From BTRG01 sp036986275 (GTDB lineage: Bacteria; Pseudomonadota; Gammaproteobacteria; Acidiferrobacterales; SZUA-150): DNA of 64,000 nucleotides. A model generated the notes under the pieces. It searched no databases. It saw only the letters and a program-made list of their open reading frames with translations, and was not told the DNA's origin. A program made the position numbers and the translations under genes. The stretch spans positions 8,550 to 72,549 of the forward strand of contig BTRG01000003.1 in assembly GCA_036986275.1 (NCBI GenBank), written 5' to 3'. Numbering within the stretch: the first letter of the stretch is position 1; each line of letters opens with the position of its first letter. This document shows positions 17,783 through 26,567 of the stretch, one piece after another.

Positions 17783-18196
17783 ATGCGGTACACCGCCAAA
17801 ATCATAGCTGGAGCCAGTACGCTCGCCATCTTACTGGGTGGTTTCCTGGCCCCCGCCCAAAGCTTCGCTGTGGGTGAAATGCCGAGCAAAAAAGTCTGCA
17901 AATCAACCACCGATCGCGTTGTAAAGGGTGGCTGCATCATGACCGATCGAAAGAAAGGCAACTGCATGGGTTGTCACCAGTTCAAAGGACTGGAAAAGAC
18001 CCGTTTGCAAGCCGGTAATATTGCCCCACCCCTGGTCGCCATGAAACAGCGTTTTCCGGATAAGGCCAAACTGCGTCAGCAGGTTTGGGATGCCACCAGC
18101 ATCAATCCCAAATCGTCCATGCCTCCCTTTGGCAAGCACAGCATCTTATCTGGAAAGGATATCGATCTTATCGTCGACTTCCTCTACACCTTATAG
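17783..18196 (+). CDS. soxX: SoxX, monohaem cytochrome subunit of SoxAX
   Basis: SoxX is the small cytochrome c of the SoxAX complex that couples thiosulfate to SoxYZ in the periplasm. The 137-residue protein has a signal peptide (cleavage near QSFA), a haem site CMGCH at 61-65, a probable axial Met at 113 (SSMPPFGKHSIL), and an extra Cys pair (39 and 51). AGGAGGAG precedes the ATG. It is the first gene of soxXYZA. Confidence 0.95.
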   Translation: MRYTAKIIAGASTLAILLGGFLAPAQSFAVGEMPSKKVCKSTTDRVVKGGCIMTDRKKGNCMGCHQFKGLEKTRLQAGNIAPPLVAMKQRFPDKAKLRQQVWDATSINPKSSMPPFGKHSILSGKDIDLIVDFLYTL

Positions 18197-18242
18197 GTCG
18201 GCAACGCTGGTCTTTGATAATATTCGAATCAGGAGAAAACTC

Positions 18243-18716
18243 GTGAACACGATGAAACGTAGAACCTTTCTAAAGGGCACCTTAGCCAGCGGCGTTGTCG
18301 CTGTAGCAGCAGGCAGTGGTCTGCTACGCCCGACCGAAGCGCTGGCCGCTGCATGGCCCAAGAGCGCATTCAAGTCCAAGACTGTTGCGCAGGCTATGAA
18401 GTCTCTATATGGCAGCAGCTCTGCATCCAGCAGCAAGGCCATTAAGATCAAGGCCCCAATACAGGCAGAAAATGGATCGGTTGTCCCCATCTCTGTCTCC
18501 ACGACCCTGCCCAAGGTTCAAGGAATTGGAGTGTTGGTAGAAAAGAATCCTGTCCCTCTGGCAACGGCCGTTACCATGACTGGTGCTGCCGGCTTTTACA
18601 GCGCCCGCATCAAAATGGGTAAAACCTCTCCGATCCGCGTTGTAGTGAAATCGGGCGGCAAGCTGCACATGGCCAAGAAAACCATCAAGGTCACGGTGGG
18701 TGGTTGCGGCGGCTAA
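18243..18716 (+). CDS. soxY: SoxY, sulfur-carrier subunit of SoxYZ
   Basis: SoxY carries sulfur intermediates covalently on a C-terminal cysteine in the periplasm. A twin-arginine leader (KRRTFLKG) implies Tat export, presumably with SoxZ attached. The protein ends in TVGGCGG, the classic swinging-arm motif. The GTG at 18243 is seven bases after AGGAG and is preferred to ATG 18252, which is 16 bases away; the product is about 157 residues. Spacing to soxX is 46 bp and to soxZ 48 bp. Confidence 0.95.
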   Translation: MNTMKRRTFLKGTLASGVVAVAAGSGLLRPTEALAAAWPKSAFKSKTVAQAMKSLYGSSSASSSKAIKIKAPIQAENGSVVPISVSTTLPKVQGIGVLVEKNPVPLATAVTMTGAAGFYSARIKMGKTSPIRVVVKSGGKLHMAKKTIKVTVGGCGG

Positions 18717-18764
18717 TGCCGCGAGTCCATCCCTATTGATATAGATTCTAGAGAGGAAAGAAAC

Positions 18765-19073
18765 ATGGCTAGATTAACCAAAATCAAAACTCGTCCTAAG
18801 GGCGACAAGACCGAGATCCTGGTCTTGGTAAATCATCCTATGGAAACCGGTAATCGCAAGAACAAAAAGACCAAGAAAAAAATTCCTGCACATTACATCC
18901 AAAAGATGACTTTCAAGGTAGATGGTAAGCAAGTCGCTGATGCCGATCTTGGACCGGCTGTCTCCAAGAACCCCTTGGTAGGTATACGTGTCAATGCCAA
19001 GAAGGGCGCCAAAGTGGCTGTTTCTTGGTCTGACAACAAGGGTGAGAAGGGTGGCGCCAACGCTACTGTTTAG
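18765..19073 (+). CDS. soxZ: SoxZ, partner subunit of SoxYZ
   Basis: SoxZ is the immunoglobulin-like partner of SoxY. It has 102 residues and no signal peptide, as expected for a protein co-exported with SoxY. The pattern EILVLVNHPMETGNRK, then PAHYIQKMTFKVDGK and the C-terminal GAKVAVSWSDNKG, is typical of SoxZ. A strong AGAGAGGAAAG precedes the ATG. Confidence 0.95.
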   Translation: MARLTKIKTRPKGDKTEILVLVNHPMETGNRKNKKTKKKIPAHYIQKMTFKVDGKQVADADLGPAVSKNPLVGIRVNAKKGAKVAVSWSDNKGEKGGANATV

Positions 19074-19175
19074 AGATAATTATTCGAAAAATCGATTGTT
19101 GTAGCGATAATAGCAAGTGGCATAAGCCGGGAATAAATATAACCCAGCGAACCACAATCACAGGAGGAGCAGAAA

Positions 19176-20003
19176 ATGAGAAAACTGATCGTTTTGTTAA
19201 CGGCGATCGCTGTAATGAGTGGCTTATCAGTAGCTGCTCATGCCACGCCAGAAAAGGACCTGAAAGATTTCAGGGCCTTTTACAAGAAGAAATTTCCCAA
19301 GGTGAAGTTTGATGCCTATGCCGACGGCCTCTATGTCTTACCGGGCGCGGAAGACCGTCGCGCAGAGTGGGAAGCTATCATGGAATTTCCTCCTTATGAA
19401 ATTGCCCTCGACAAAGGCAAAAAATTCTGGAAGAAAAACAAACTGGCCAGTTGTTTCAAGAATAGCGGTAAAGGCATTGCCCAAAATTACCCTTACTGGG
19501 ACAAGAAAAAAGGCGAAGTCCGCACCCTCGAGCTGGACATCAACGACTGCCTGAAGAAAAAGGGCAAAAAACCGATCAAGAACCTGAAGAAAGGCAAAAT
19601 GGCCCAGGTTGCCGCTTACATGAAGTCATTGTCTAATGGCAAGCGTATCAAGATCGACCTGTCTGACCCGGGTGCACGCAAGGCCTATGAAAAAGGTAAG
19701 AAGTTTTTCTGGGCACGTCGCGGTCAGTTGAACTTCTCCTGCTCACAGTGCCATATCGACAACGCTGGCAAGTTTGTGGGGGGTAACCTCCTTAGCGCCG
19801 CTTTGGGTCATGGTGTGGGCTTCCCGGCCTACCGTTCCAAATGGGGCGGTCTGGGCACCATCCATCGTCGTTATCAGGGTTGCAACAAGCAGGTACGTGC
19901 CAATCCCCTGAAACCCCAGAGCAAGGCCTACCGCGCGCTGGAACTGTATGAGGCTTATATGAATACAGGTCTGCCGGTCAAGGCGCCTAGCCAACGATTC
20001 TAA
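19176..20003 (+). CDS. soxA: SoxA, catalytic cytochrome subunit of SoxAX (monohaem type)
   Basis: SoxA joins thiosulfate to the SoxY cysteine. The protein has 275 residues, with a signal peptide ending near AAHA, one haem site CSQCH at 189-193 and the active-site Cys at about 236 in RRYQGCNKQVRA. The N-terminal haem motif of dihaem SoxA is absent: only an isolated Cys (LASCFKN) remains there with no CxxCH, so this is the monohaem form. It is the last gene of soxXYZA and is followed by a strong terminator. Confidence 0.95.
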   Translation: MRKLIVLLTAIAVMSGLSVAAHATPEKDLKDFRAFYKKKFPKVKFDAYADGLYVLPGAEDRRAEWEAIMEFPPYEIALDKGKKFWKKNKLASCFKNSGKGIAQNYPYWDKKKGEVRTLELDINDCLKKKGKKPIKNLKKGKMAQVAAYMKSLSNGKRIKIDLSDPGARKAYEKGKKFFWARRGQLNFSCSQCHIDNAGKFVGGNLLSAALGHGVGFPAYRSKWGGLGTIHRRYQGCNKQVRANPLKPQSKAYRALELYEAYMNTGLPVKAPSQRF

Positions 20004-20035
20004 AAACAGCACAATTATCATTCACAACTCTATGG

Positions 20036-20066
20036 CCCGGTCTTGATTGACCGGGCTTTTTTTTAA
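20036..20066 (+). terminator. Rho-independent terminator after soxA
   Basis: GCCCGGTC and GACCGGGC form an 8-bp perfect stem with loop TTGATT, followed by nine T. It ends the soxXYZA transcript and implies that soxB has its own promoter in the next 180 bp or depends on readthrough. Confidence 0.92.
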
Positions 20067-20249
20067 ACTCAATCTTCGGTCGGGTAATAAAACGCGGCTA
20101 GTCAAATCCACTGCGGGGGCATAAAATGAAGTCCTGCTGGCAAATAATCGAACTTTTTTCAGCAAACGAAAACACCAACGCGGGAATGAATTATTCCTTT
20201 GGTGCGTCTAGCACCAGAACGTAAAACTAAAACTTGGGGAGACGTAGAC

Positions 20250-21998
20250 ATGAGTCTATCAAGACGTGAATTCTTACAACTGCTGGCCGTGGCCAGTGCT
20301 GCCGGCATCAACCTCTCTGGCTGCGATAAAAAACAGGCAGCCACGCCCAGCAAGGGTCCGGCCAATCTCTATGAAGTACCCGCCTTTGGCAATGTCTCTT
20401 TCATACACTTTACCGACTGCCATGCGCAGCTTTTGCCTATCTACTTTCGCGAGCCCAATATCAACATCGGTATCGCCGGAGCAAAGGGCAAGCCGCCTCA
20501 CGTCGTCGGGGAGGCCTTCCTGAAGGAATTTGGTATCACCCCCGATTCAATTGAAGCCCATGCCTTGACCTATTTAAACTTCGAACAGGCCTCACGTAAA
20601 TACGGCAAGGTCGGTGGCTTCGCGCATTTGGCCACCCTGGTTAAGAACATCCGGGCCCAACGGCCCGGCGGCAGCTTGCTGCTGGACGGTGGCGACACCT
20701 GGCAGGGCTCAGGCACTGCACTATGGACCAAGGGTCAGGACATGGTCGACGCCTGCAAACAATTGGGTGTCGACATCATGACCGGTCACTGGGAATTCAC
20801 CCAGGGCGCCGATCGTGTTAAGGAAATCATTGCCAAGGACCTCAAGGGTCATATCGACTTTGTTGCCCAAAACGTTGTCGACAATACCTTTGAAGACCCT
20901 ATCTTCGAGCCCTACACTATCAAGGAAATGAACGGCGTTTCTGTCGCCGTCATTGGCCAGGCTTTTCCGTACACACCGATTGCCAACCCCCGTTATCTCA
21001 TCCCCGAATGGAGTTTCGGTATCCGTGACGACCGCATGCAGGAAATGGTGAATGAAGCGCGCGGCAAGGGCGCCTCGGTAGTGGTAGTGCTGTCACATAA
21101 CGGCATGGACGTTGACCTCAAAATGGCCAGCCGCGTCACCGGCATTGATGCCATCATGGGTGGACACACCCACGATGCCATACCCGGCCCCAGCATTATA
21201 AATAATGCCGGCGGCAAGACCCTGGTCATCAACTCCGGCTCCAATGGTAAATTCCTGTCTGTGCTCGACTTTGACGTCAAGGACGGCAAGGTTGCTGACT
21301 ACCGCTTCAAGCTGTTGCCGGTCTTCTCCAATCTGCTGGAGCCCGACGCCGAGATGTCTGCCTATATTGAGAAGGTTCGCGCACCCTATAAGAGCAAACT
21401 GGAAGAGCAACTGGCCATTACCGACAGTCTGCTCTACCGCCGCGGCAACTTTAATGGTACCTATGATCAACTCATCGTCGATGCCATGCTGGAAGTCCAG
21501 GACGCCGATATCGCGTTCTCTCCCGGTTTTCGCTGGGGCACCAGTCTGTTACCGGGCGACCCGATCACGATGGAGAGACTGCTGGATCAAACCGCCATCA
21601 CCTACGGGACTTCTACACTGAACGAAATGAAGGGCGAGCAATTGAAAGTGATACTGGAAGATATCGCCGACAACCTGTTCCACGAGGATCCCTATTACCA
21701 GATGGGTGGCGACATGGTACGTATCGGCGGTTTGAAGTATTCCATCGCACCTACCAACAAGATTGGTAACCGTATTTTAGATATGGAGCTTAATGGCAAA
21801 CCCATAGACGCCAACAAGAAATACAAGGTCGCCGGCTGGGCCAGTGTTCAGGAACAACCTGAAGGAAAACCCCAGATCTGGGACGTGGTGGCGGAATACT
21901 TGCGCGACAAAAAGACTGTCAGCATCAAGGAACTCAACGAACCCAAGGTCAAGGGATTGGTGCAAAACCCGGGCTATATTCCCACGTCTTCCCTGTAA
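20250..21998 (+). CDS. soxB: SoxB, dimanganese sulfate thiohydrolase
   Basis: SoxB releases sulfate from the SoxY thiosulfonate in the periplasm. It belongs to the 5'-nucleotidase-like metallophosphatase family and has about 582 residues. A Tat leader (SRREFLQLLAVASAAG) is followed by metal-binding motifs FTDCHAQL, LLDGGDTWQG, a GHWEFTQG region, LSHNGMD and GGHTHD. The ATG at 20250 follows GGGGAGACGTAGAC. A terminator separates it from soxXYZA and a second follows it, so it is its own transcription unit. soxCD are not present in the window. Confidence 0.95.
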   Translation: MSLSRREFLQLLAVASAAGINLSGCDKKQAATPSKGPANLYEVPAFGNVSFIHFTDCHAQLLPIYFREPNINIGIAGAKGKPPHVVGEAFLKEFGITPDSIEAHALTYLNFEQASRKYGKVGGFAHLATLVKNIRAQRPGGSLLLDGGDTWQGSGTALWTKGQDMVDACKQLGVDIMTGHWEFTQGADRVKEIIAKDLKGHIDFVAQNVVDNTFEDPIFEPYTIKEMNGVSVAVIGQAFPYTPIANPRYLIPEWSFGIRDDRMQEMVNEARGKGASVVVVLSHNGMDVDLKMASRVTGIDAIMGGHTHDAIPGPSIINNAGGKTLVINSGSNGKFLSVLDFDVKDGKVADYRFKLLPVFSNLLEPDAEMSAYIEKVRAPYKSKLEEQLAITDSLLYRRGNFNGTYDQLIVDAMLEVQDADIAFSPGFRWGTSLLPGDPITMERLLDQTAITYGTSTLNEMKGEQLKVILEDIADNLFHEDPYYQMGGDMVRIGGLKYSIAPTNKIGNRILDMELNGKPIDANKKYKVAGWASVQEQPEGKPQIWDVVAEYLRDKKTVSIKELNEPKVKGLVQNPGYIPTSSL

Positions 21999-22055
21999 GC
22001 CGTATCTGGACCAATGCACACGGAAGTGGCGCAAGGATGCGCGGCAACGGCCAGA

Positions 22056-22093
22056 AAAACCCGGTCTCCTTTAACAGGGAACCGGGTTTTTTA
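22056..22093 (+). terminator. Rho-independent terminator after soxB
   Basis: AAAACCCGGT pairs perfectly with ACCGGGTTTT around a 15-base loop that can extend the stem by a few pairs, followed by more T. It lies 58 bp after the soxB stop and also faces the end of the convergent 132-residue gene. Confidence 0.88.
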
Positions 22094-22101
22094 TTTTCTG
22101 C

Positions 22102-22500
22102 TTAGCGCACTCGATAGCGTTTGCCCTCGGATTTCTTTAAGTCTATCTTGACGCGCTGACGCGACCAGCCATGCACCTTATCGTGGGCCTCGATGTAGAT
22201 ACTGGAAACAGATTTCGGGATCGTGATCTGGCCCAGGCGGCGTGTAAAGGGTTGTTCATCGACATGCGGATGAAACAGGGTGCGGGTTGCCAATACCTCT
22301 CCACCCGGTGTGACCACGCGCCAGGCATCGGCATAATGATCCCAGCCTGTATCCCCATGCTTAAGAGTGGTAGTTGCCCGCCAGTGACTGCCTTGTTTCA
22401 CCAGCTCCACGTTTACGATTTCCACCTCAGCGGCCATCCCGGTCTGACTTGCGAGTAACAACAACCACGATATGGCCATCCCGGCAAATTTACTGTTCAC
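22102..22500 (-). CDS. Small exported protein of unknown function
   Basis: About 132 residues starting at GTG 22500, which has a strong GGAGGG four bases upstream; the longer frame to 22587 lacks such a site. A signal peptide (AISWLLLLASQTGMAAEV) is followed by a compact, probably beta-sandwich domain with VKQGSHWRATTTLKHGDTGW and a WRVVTPGGEVLATRTLFHPH segment. I know similar small periplasmic proteins only as uncharacterised. It converges on soxB and is divergent from prk across 243 bp. Position next to sox and prk is not proof of a linked role. Confidence 0.75.
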   Translation of the reverse strand: MNSKFAGMAISWLLLLASQTGMAAEVEIVNVELVKQGSHWRATTTLKHGDTGWDHYADAWRVVTPGGEVLATRTLFHPHVDEQPFTRRLGQITIPKSVSSIYIEAHDKVHGWSRQRVKIDLKKSEGKRYRVR

Positions 22501-22743
22501 ATACCCTCCACTGAACCCCTTAGCCAATCTCGTCCTATGGTGACAGATCGACCTTATCATTTTCCGCCTATTCTGGCGTCCACCCATAATCCCAGGTTAA
22601 CTCATTGATTTTCAATAGCTTCTTTCGGTAATGGTCTGACTGGGAATTTGCAAAAAGCAGCATTTACCACATTCCCGGCGACGTAGGCTTAAGGTAGAAT
22701 CCCTCATTCGTCTTTTCGAGGTTAGTAGCAAGGGGAATTCATA

Positions 22744-23613
22744 ATGTCTGCGAAACATCCTATCGTCGCCATCACTGGCTCTTCGGGCGCAGGGACGACG
22801 ACGGTAAAACGTGCCTTCGAACATATTTTCTGGCGCGAGAAAATCAACCCGGTCGTCATTGAGGGTGACAGCTTCCACCGTTACGACAGAGTGGCCATGA
22901 AGGAAGCAATGGCCGAGGCCGAAGGCAATCGGTCATTCAGTCATTTTGGCGAAGACGCCAATCTCTTCGATAAACTCGAAGAGCTGTTTAAACAATATGG
23001 TGAAACCGGTACCGGCCAGCGCCGCTTCTATCTGCATAGCAGTGAAGAAGCCGAGCCCTATCAACAAGAACCTGGCACCTTCACTCCCTGGGAAGATATA
23101 CCTGATGGCACCGATCTTTTGTTCTACGAAGGCCTGCATGGTGGTGTCGTAACTGAAAAATCCAACGTCGCCCAGTGGGTCGATCTTCTGGTGGGCGTGG
23201 TTCCCATAGTGAATCTGGAATGGATTCAAAAAATTCATCGGGACACCGCCGAGCGTGGATATTCTCCGGAAGCGGTCACCGATACCATACTGCGCCGCAT
23301 GCCAGACTACGTGAATGCCATCACACCGCAGTTCTCGCGTACGGACGTGAACTTCCAGCGTGTACCCACAGTGGATACTTCCAATCCATTCATCTCACGC
23401 GACATCCCGACACCTGATGAAAGTTTTGTGGTCATCCGCTTCCGTGATCCCAGCAAAAAGGATTTTCCTTACCTGCTGCAAATGCTGGATGGGGCCTTCA
23501 TGTCCCGACCCAACACTCTGGTTGTGCCAGGCGGAAAAATGGGCTTCGCGATGGAGGTGATTCTCAAGCCAATCATCCATGAGTTGATGGAAAAGAAACA
23601 AAAAGCTCAATAA
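22744..23613 (+). CDS. prkB: Phosphoribulokinase, class I
   Basis: Phosphoribulokinase makes ribulose 1,5-bisphosphate, the Rubisco substrate, so the cell has a Calvin cycle. It has 289 residues, matching the octameric bacterial class I enzyme. The P-loop GSSGAGTTTVKR is near residues 12-23, followed by VIEGDSFHRYDR and the LLFYEGLHGG segment. The C-terminal VPGGKMGFAMEVILKPI is characteristic. A short hairpin terminator follows. No Rubisco or other cbb genes are in the window. Confidence 0.96.
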   Translation: MSAKHPIVAITGSSGAGTTTVKRAFEHIFWREKINPVVIEGDSFHRYDRVAMKEAMAEAEGNRSFSHFGEDANLFDKLEELFKQYGETGTGQRRFYLHSSEEAEPYQQEPGTFTPWEDIPDGTDLLFYEGLHGGVVTEKSNVAQWVDLLVGVVPIVNLEWIQKIHRDTAERGYSPEAVTDTILRRMPDYVNAITPQFSRTDVNFQRVPTVDTSNPFISRDIPTPDESFVVIRFRDPSKKDFPYLLQMLDGAFMSRPNTLVVPGGKMGFAMEVILKPIIHELMEKKQKAQ

Positions 23614-23640
23614 ATTAGTAAACTGTAATACGCATAACGG

Positions 23641-23664
23641 GCAGGCCTGGTTCCTGCTTTTTTT
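23641..23664 (+). terminator. Short hairpin terminator after prk
   Basis: GCAGG and CCTGC form a 5-bp stem with a 7-base loop, followed by seven T. It lies 27 bp beyond the phosphoribulokinase stop. The stem is short, so termination may be partial. Confidence 0.7.
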
Positions 23665-23740
23665 GCGAGCTTCACTCGCTCGGCTACTATAATTTTACGC
23701 TATGATCTGATTATAAGTATTCGCACCACACCAGCTATTA

Positions 23741-25015
23741 ATGAAAAAGAAAATTCCGGTCTCTGAAATTCGCAAAGGTATGTATATCGCTGAGCTGGAC
23801 AGGCCCTGGATAGAAACACCCTTCCTGTTCCAGGGGTTCGAGATCAGCGACGACAATGAAATTGAACAGCTCTTGGCGCATTGCCAGACCGTATATATAG
23901 ATACAGAGCAGGGCCTGGATACTGATCCGCAGGACAGGCTGGGGCCATGGCACATCCAGACCACGGAGGCCGATGAAGAAGAAAAGGCCCGTAAACTGGA
24001 TGCTGAACTCAAGGAAAAAGCAGCAACTGCAAGTAAGCGGCCACCCACTTACAGCGACACTACTGCCCTGGAAGAAGAGCTTGAACCCGCCAGGGAAGCA
24101 CAAAACAAGACCCGCAACATCATTTACAGCATTTTGGAAGATGTGCGCCTGGGGAAAAGCATAGACACGGTAGCGGCCAAGCATGCTGTCGGAGATATGA
24201 CGGAAAGTATTATTCGTAATCCCGATGCCCTGATCTGCCTGAGCGAACTCAAAAACAAGGACGAATATACCGCCCTGCACAGCCTGCGTGTCTGTATCTT
24301 TGCACTCGCCTTCGGGCGCCACCTGGGCTACCCCAAAGCGCAACTCAATTTACTGGGCCTGGGTGCTGTATTGCACGATGTTGGCAAGATGCGAGTATCG
24401 AACGACATCCTCAATAAACCGGAAGCCTTAACCGAGCAGGAATTCGCAATCATGATGAGCCATGTACCGGAAGGCGTGAAAGTACTCCAAAACGCCAAAG
24501 ATATCTCACCCATGGCCATAGATGTTGCCCGTTTCCACCACGAGCGCTTCGATGGCAGCGGCTATGCCAGCGGCACCAAGGGGTCGGAAATAAGTGAATT
24601 CGGACTGATCGGGGCCATTGTAGATTGCTATGACGCCATCACCAGCGATCGCGTCTACCATAAGGGGATGTCCTCGCATGACGCCCTGAAACGTATGTAT
24701 GAATGGCGTACCAAAGATTTCCATCCCATACTCATTGAACAATTTATTCAATGCATGGGAATTTACCCGATAGGCAGCCTGGTGGAAATGAATACGGGCA
24801 GTATCGGCGTGGTCGTCACCATCAATCGTAAACGCAGACTGAGGCCCAAGGTTAATCTTGTGCTCACTGCCGACAAACAAGCCTACACCTCGAGGAAAAT
24901 CATCGATCTCAGCACACAGCCGGAAGATGAAAACGGGCAGGCACTGGAAATCAAGAAAGTGCTGGCCTCAGGGACGTATGGCGTCAGTGCCTCTGACTAC
25001 CTGCCCATACGTTAA
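23741..25015 (+). CDS. HD-GYP cyclic-di-GMP phosphodiesterase
   Basis: This 424-residue protein has an N-terminal DUF3391-type domain (KKKIPVSEIRKGMYIAELDRPW) and a C-terminal HD-GYP domain. The HD pair is at about 212-213 in LHDVGKMRV; HHERFDGSGYASG near 266 carries the second His pair and the GYP motif with A in place of P. These enzymes hydrolyse cyclic di-GMP, lowering biofilm and raising motility signals. It has no visible receiver or membrane segment. Its stop overlaps the end of convergent thpR by 4 bp. Confidence 0.92.
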   Translation: MKKKIPVSEIRKGMYIAELDRPWIETPFLFQGFEISDDNEIEQLLAHCQTVYIDTEQGLDTDPQDRLGPWHIQTTEADEEEKARKLDAELKEKAATASKRPPTYSDTTALEEELEPAREAQNKTRNIIYSILEDVRLGKSIDTVAAKHAVGDMTESIIRNPDALICLSELKNKDEYTALHSLRVCIFALAFGRHLGYPKAQLNLLGLGAVLHDVGKMRVSNDILNKPEALTEQEFAIMMSHVPEGVKVLQNAKDISPMAIDVARFHHERFDGSGYASGTKGSEISEFGLIGAIVDCYDAITSDRVYHKGMSSHDALKRMYEWRTKDFHPILIEQFIQCMGIYPIGSLVEMNTGSIGVVVTINRKRRLRPKVNLVLTADKQAYTSRKIIDLSTQPEDENGQALEIKKVLASGTYGVSASDYLPIR

Positions 25016-25539
25016 GCCAATGGCCAGCAAGCCAGCTCTTCATAAGTGACACCACCCTGCGGTTGGGGAACTGAACGCAGCAGGACAAATTGCCCTATAT
25101 GCCAGCATATAGGGCTTTTCAGACACCATTCGGAGGCCGAGGCCCCAGAACCCCGCCACAGCGTGAGATGCGGAATATAGGGGCGATCGGCTACCTCCAG
25201 ACCACATTCACCGGCAACATCGACCAGGTGCTGAAACAAGGCCTCCATGGGTCTGGGAACTGCTTGCCGGTCTGCTGTCAGTACTACCGCCCTTGAATGG
25301 CCCCAAAACTCTACATGATCGAGACAAAGATCAAACGGAGACAGTTCACCCTGGCCAGAGGTGGCAAGCAGGAAGTTTTTTTGTGAATCAGAGACATTAC
25401 CCAGAAACAGCAGTGTGATATGCCAGTTTTGCCTATCAATCAGACGATAAGCGGCGGCAGGCTGGGTCCGGGTCCAACGGCTAAGTGTGTGGCGAACCGT
25501 CTTATCAGGCCATAGGGCAAAAAACAGGCATTCCGTCAT
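25012..25539 (-). CDS. thpR: RNA 2',3'-cyclic phosphodiesterase (ThpR, LigT family)
   Basis: This is a 2H phosphoesterase of about 175 residues with two HxTx motifs, WHITLLFLG at 39-47 (H40, T42) and PHLTLWRG near 123-130 (H124, T126). ThpR opens 2',3'-cyclic phosphates on RNA ends. The frame is open to 25617, but ATG 25539 has GGTGG upstream and begins with the family start MTECLFFALWPD. It stands alone and converges on the HD-GYP gene. Confidence 0.9.
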   Translation of the reverse strand: MTECLFFALWPDKTVRHTLSRWTRTQPAAAYRLIDRQNWHITLLFLGNVSDSQKNFLLATSGQGELSPFDLCLDHVEFWGHSRAVVLTADRQAVPRPMEALFQHLVDVAGECGLEVADRPYIPHLTLWRGSGASASEWCLKSPICWHIGQFVLLRSVPQPQGGVTYEELACWPLA

Positions 25540-25822
25540 TTTTCCACCCCTAAAACCTGCGGACGATAGGCTAGACATAGCATGAAGCACGACAAACACA
25601 TGCATCCGGGCACCCAAAGCGTATCAATGAAACTTGAACCAGAATATGAAGTTACGCCTCTATATGACGAATTTTCCATGTATTTCTTCTTTACAAAGCT
25701 CAGATGCTGACATATTCTAAAAACGATATGTAACATTTTGGCGGCCAGATTCGCCATCAAGCGGGGGTCTTGGGGATGTTGACTGTAACACCCTGAACGA
25801 CTGCCAGCCCTAAGGATGTAAC

Positions 25823-26518
25823 ATGCAAGTAAGAAAAATAGCCAGACTCGTACTTTTTATTGCCTTTTTTGCCTATTTGGCCCCCTCCCACGCCCGGGAA
25901 CTGGGGGGTGACGGCCGTTTCTACTGGGGGATAGACATATTTCAGGCCGAAACAGTAGCCACAAGGGCTGAGGTGACTGACGATACCCTCAATACCACTA
26001 TCGTCGTCGACGGCACCTTCAAGAGCGATGAGGATATTAATGCCTATGCGCTCAAATTTGGCTATGAATTCACCAACTTCCTGGGCGTTGAAATCCATTA
26101 TTCCCAGGCCGACGAAGTTGAAACCACGTTGGCCGATGGCAGCGTCCTCTCATCTAAAATTGATTATGCGGGATCTGCCTTCATTCGCGCCCAATACCCT
26201 TTCGAGAAAATCAAGCTCTATATGCTTGTCGGCGGCACCTACGCACAATGGAGCGCCGACTGTAACAGTGCATCGGGCTGCGGCGGTGCATTCACCACTG
26301 GCCCCGAGACGGCGCCGGTGGCTGTTGGCCCGGTCTCACTCAAGGAAACCCAGGCGGGCCTGGCCTATGGCGCCGGCATGGAAGTCTATGGCAGCCCTTA
26401 CACCGGATTTAATATCAGCTGGATTAAATACCTTGATCGGGACACCTTCGAGCAAACCGCGGTGGGCGTTGGTTTCTTCCATCACTTTGATTTCCCACGC
26501 ATTTTCCGCCGCTTCTAA
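25823..26518 (+). CDS. Outer-membrane beta-barrel protein
   Basis: This 231-residue protein has a signal peptide (RLVLFIAFFAYLAPSHA) and an eight-stranded OmpA-like or OmpW-like barrel pattern: alternating hydrophobic strands, FGYEFTNFLGVEIHYSQ, a loop with a Cys pair (DCNSASGCGG) that could form a disulfide, and an aromatic final residue (RRF). Function cannot be assigned. It ends 50 bp before the end of the convergent Fic gene. Confidence 0.85.
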   Translation: MQVRKIARLVLFIAFFAYLAPSHARELGGDGRFYWGIDIFQAETVATRAEVTDDTLNTTIVVDGTFKSDEDINAYALKFGYEFTNFLGVEIHYSQADEVETTLADGSVLSSKIDYAGSAFIRAQYPFEKIKLYMLVGGTYAQWSADCNSASGCGGAFTTGPETAPVAVGPVSLKETQAGLAYGAGMEVYGSPYTGFNISWIKYLDRDTFEQTAVGVGFFHHFDFPRIFRRF

Positions 26519-26567
26519 TTTTACTCCACCCCGATCAAAAAAAGCCGCACTACCATATTTCGTCACA

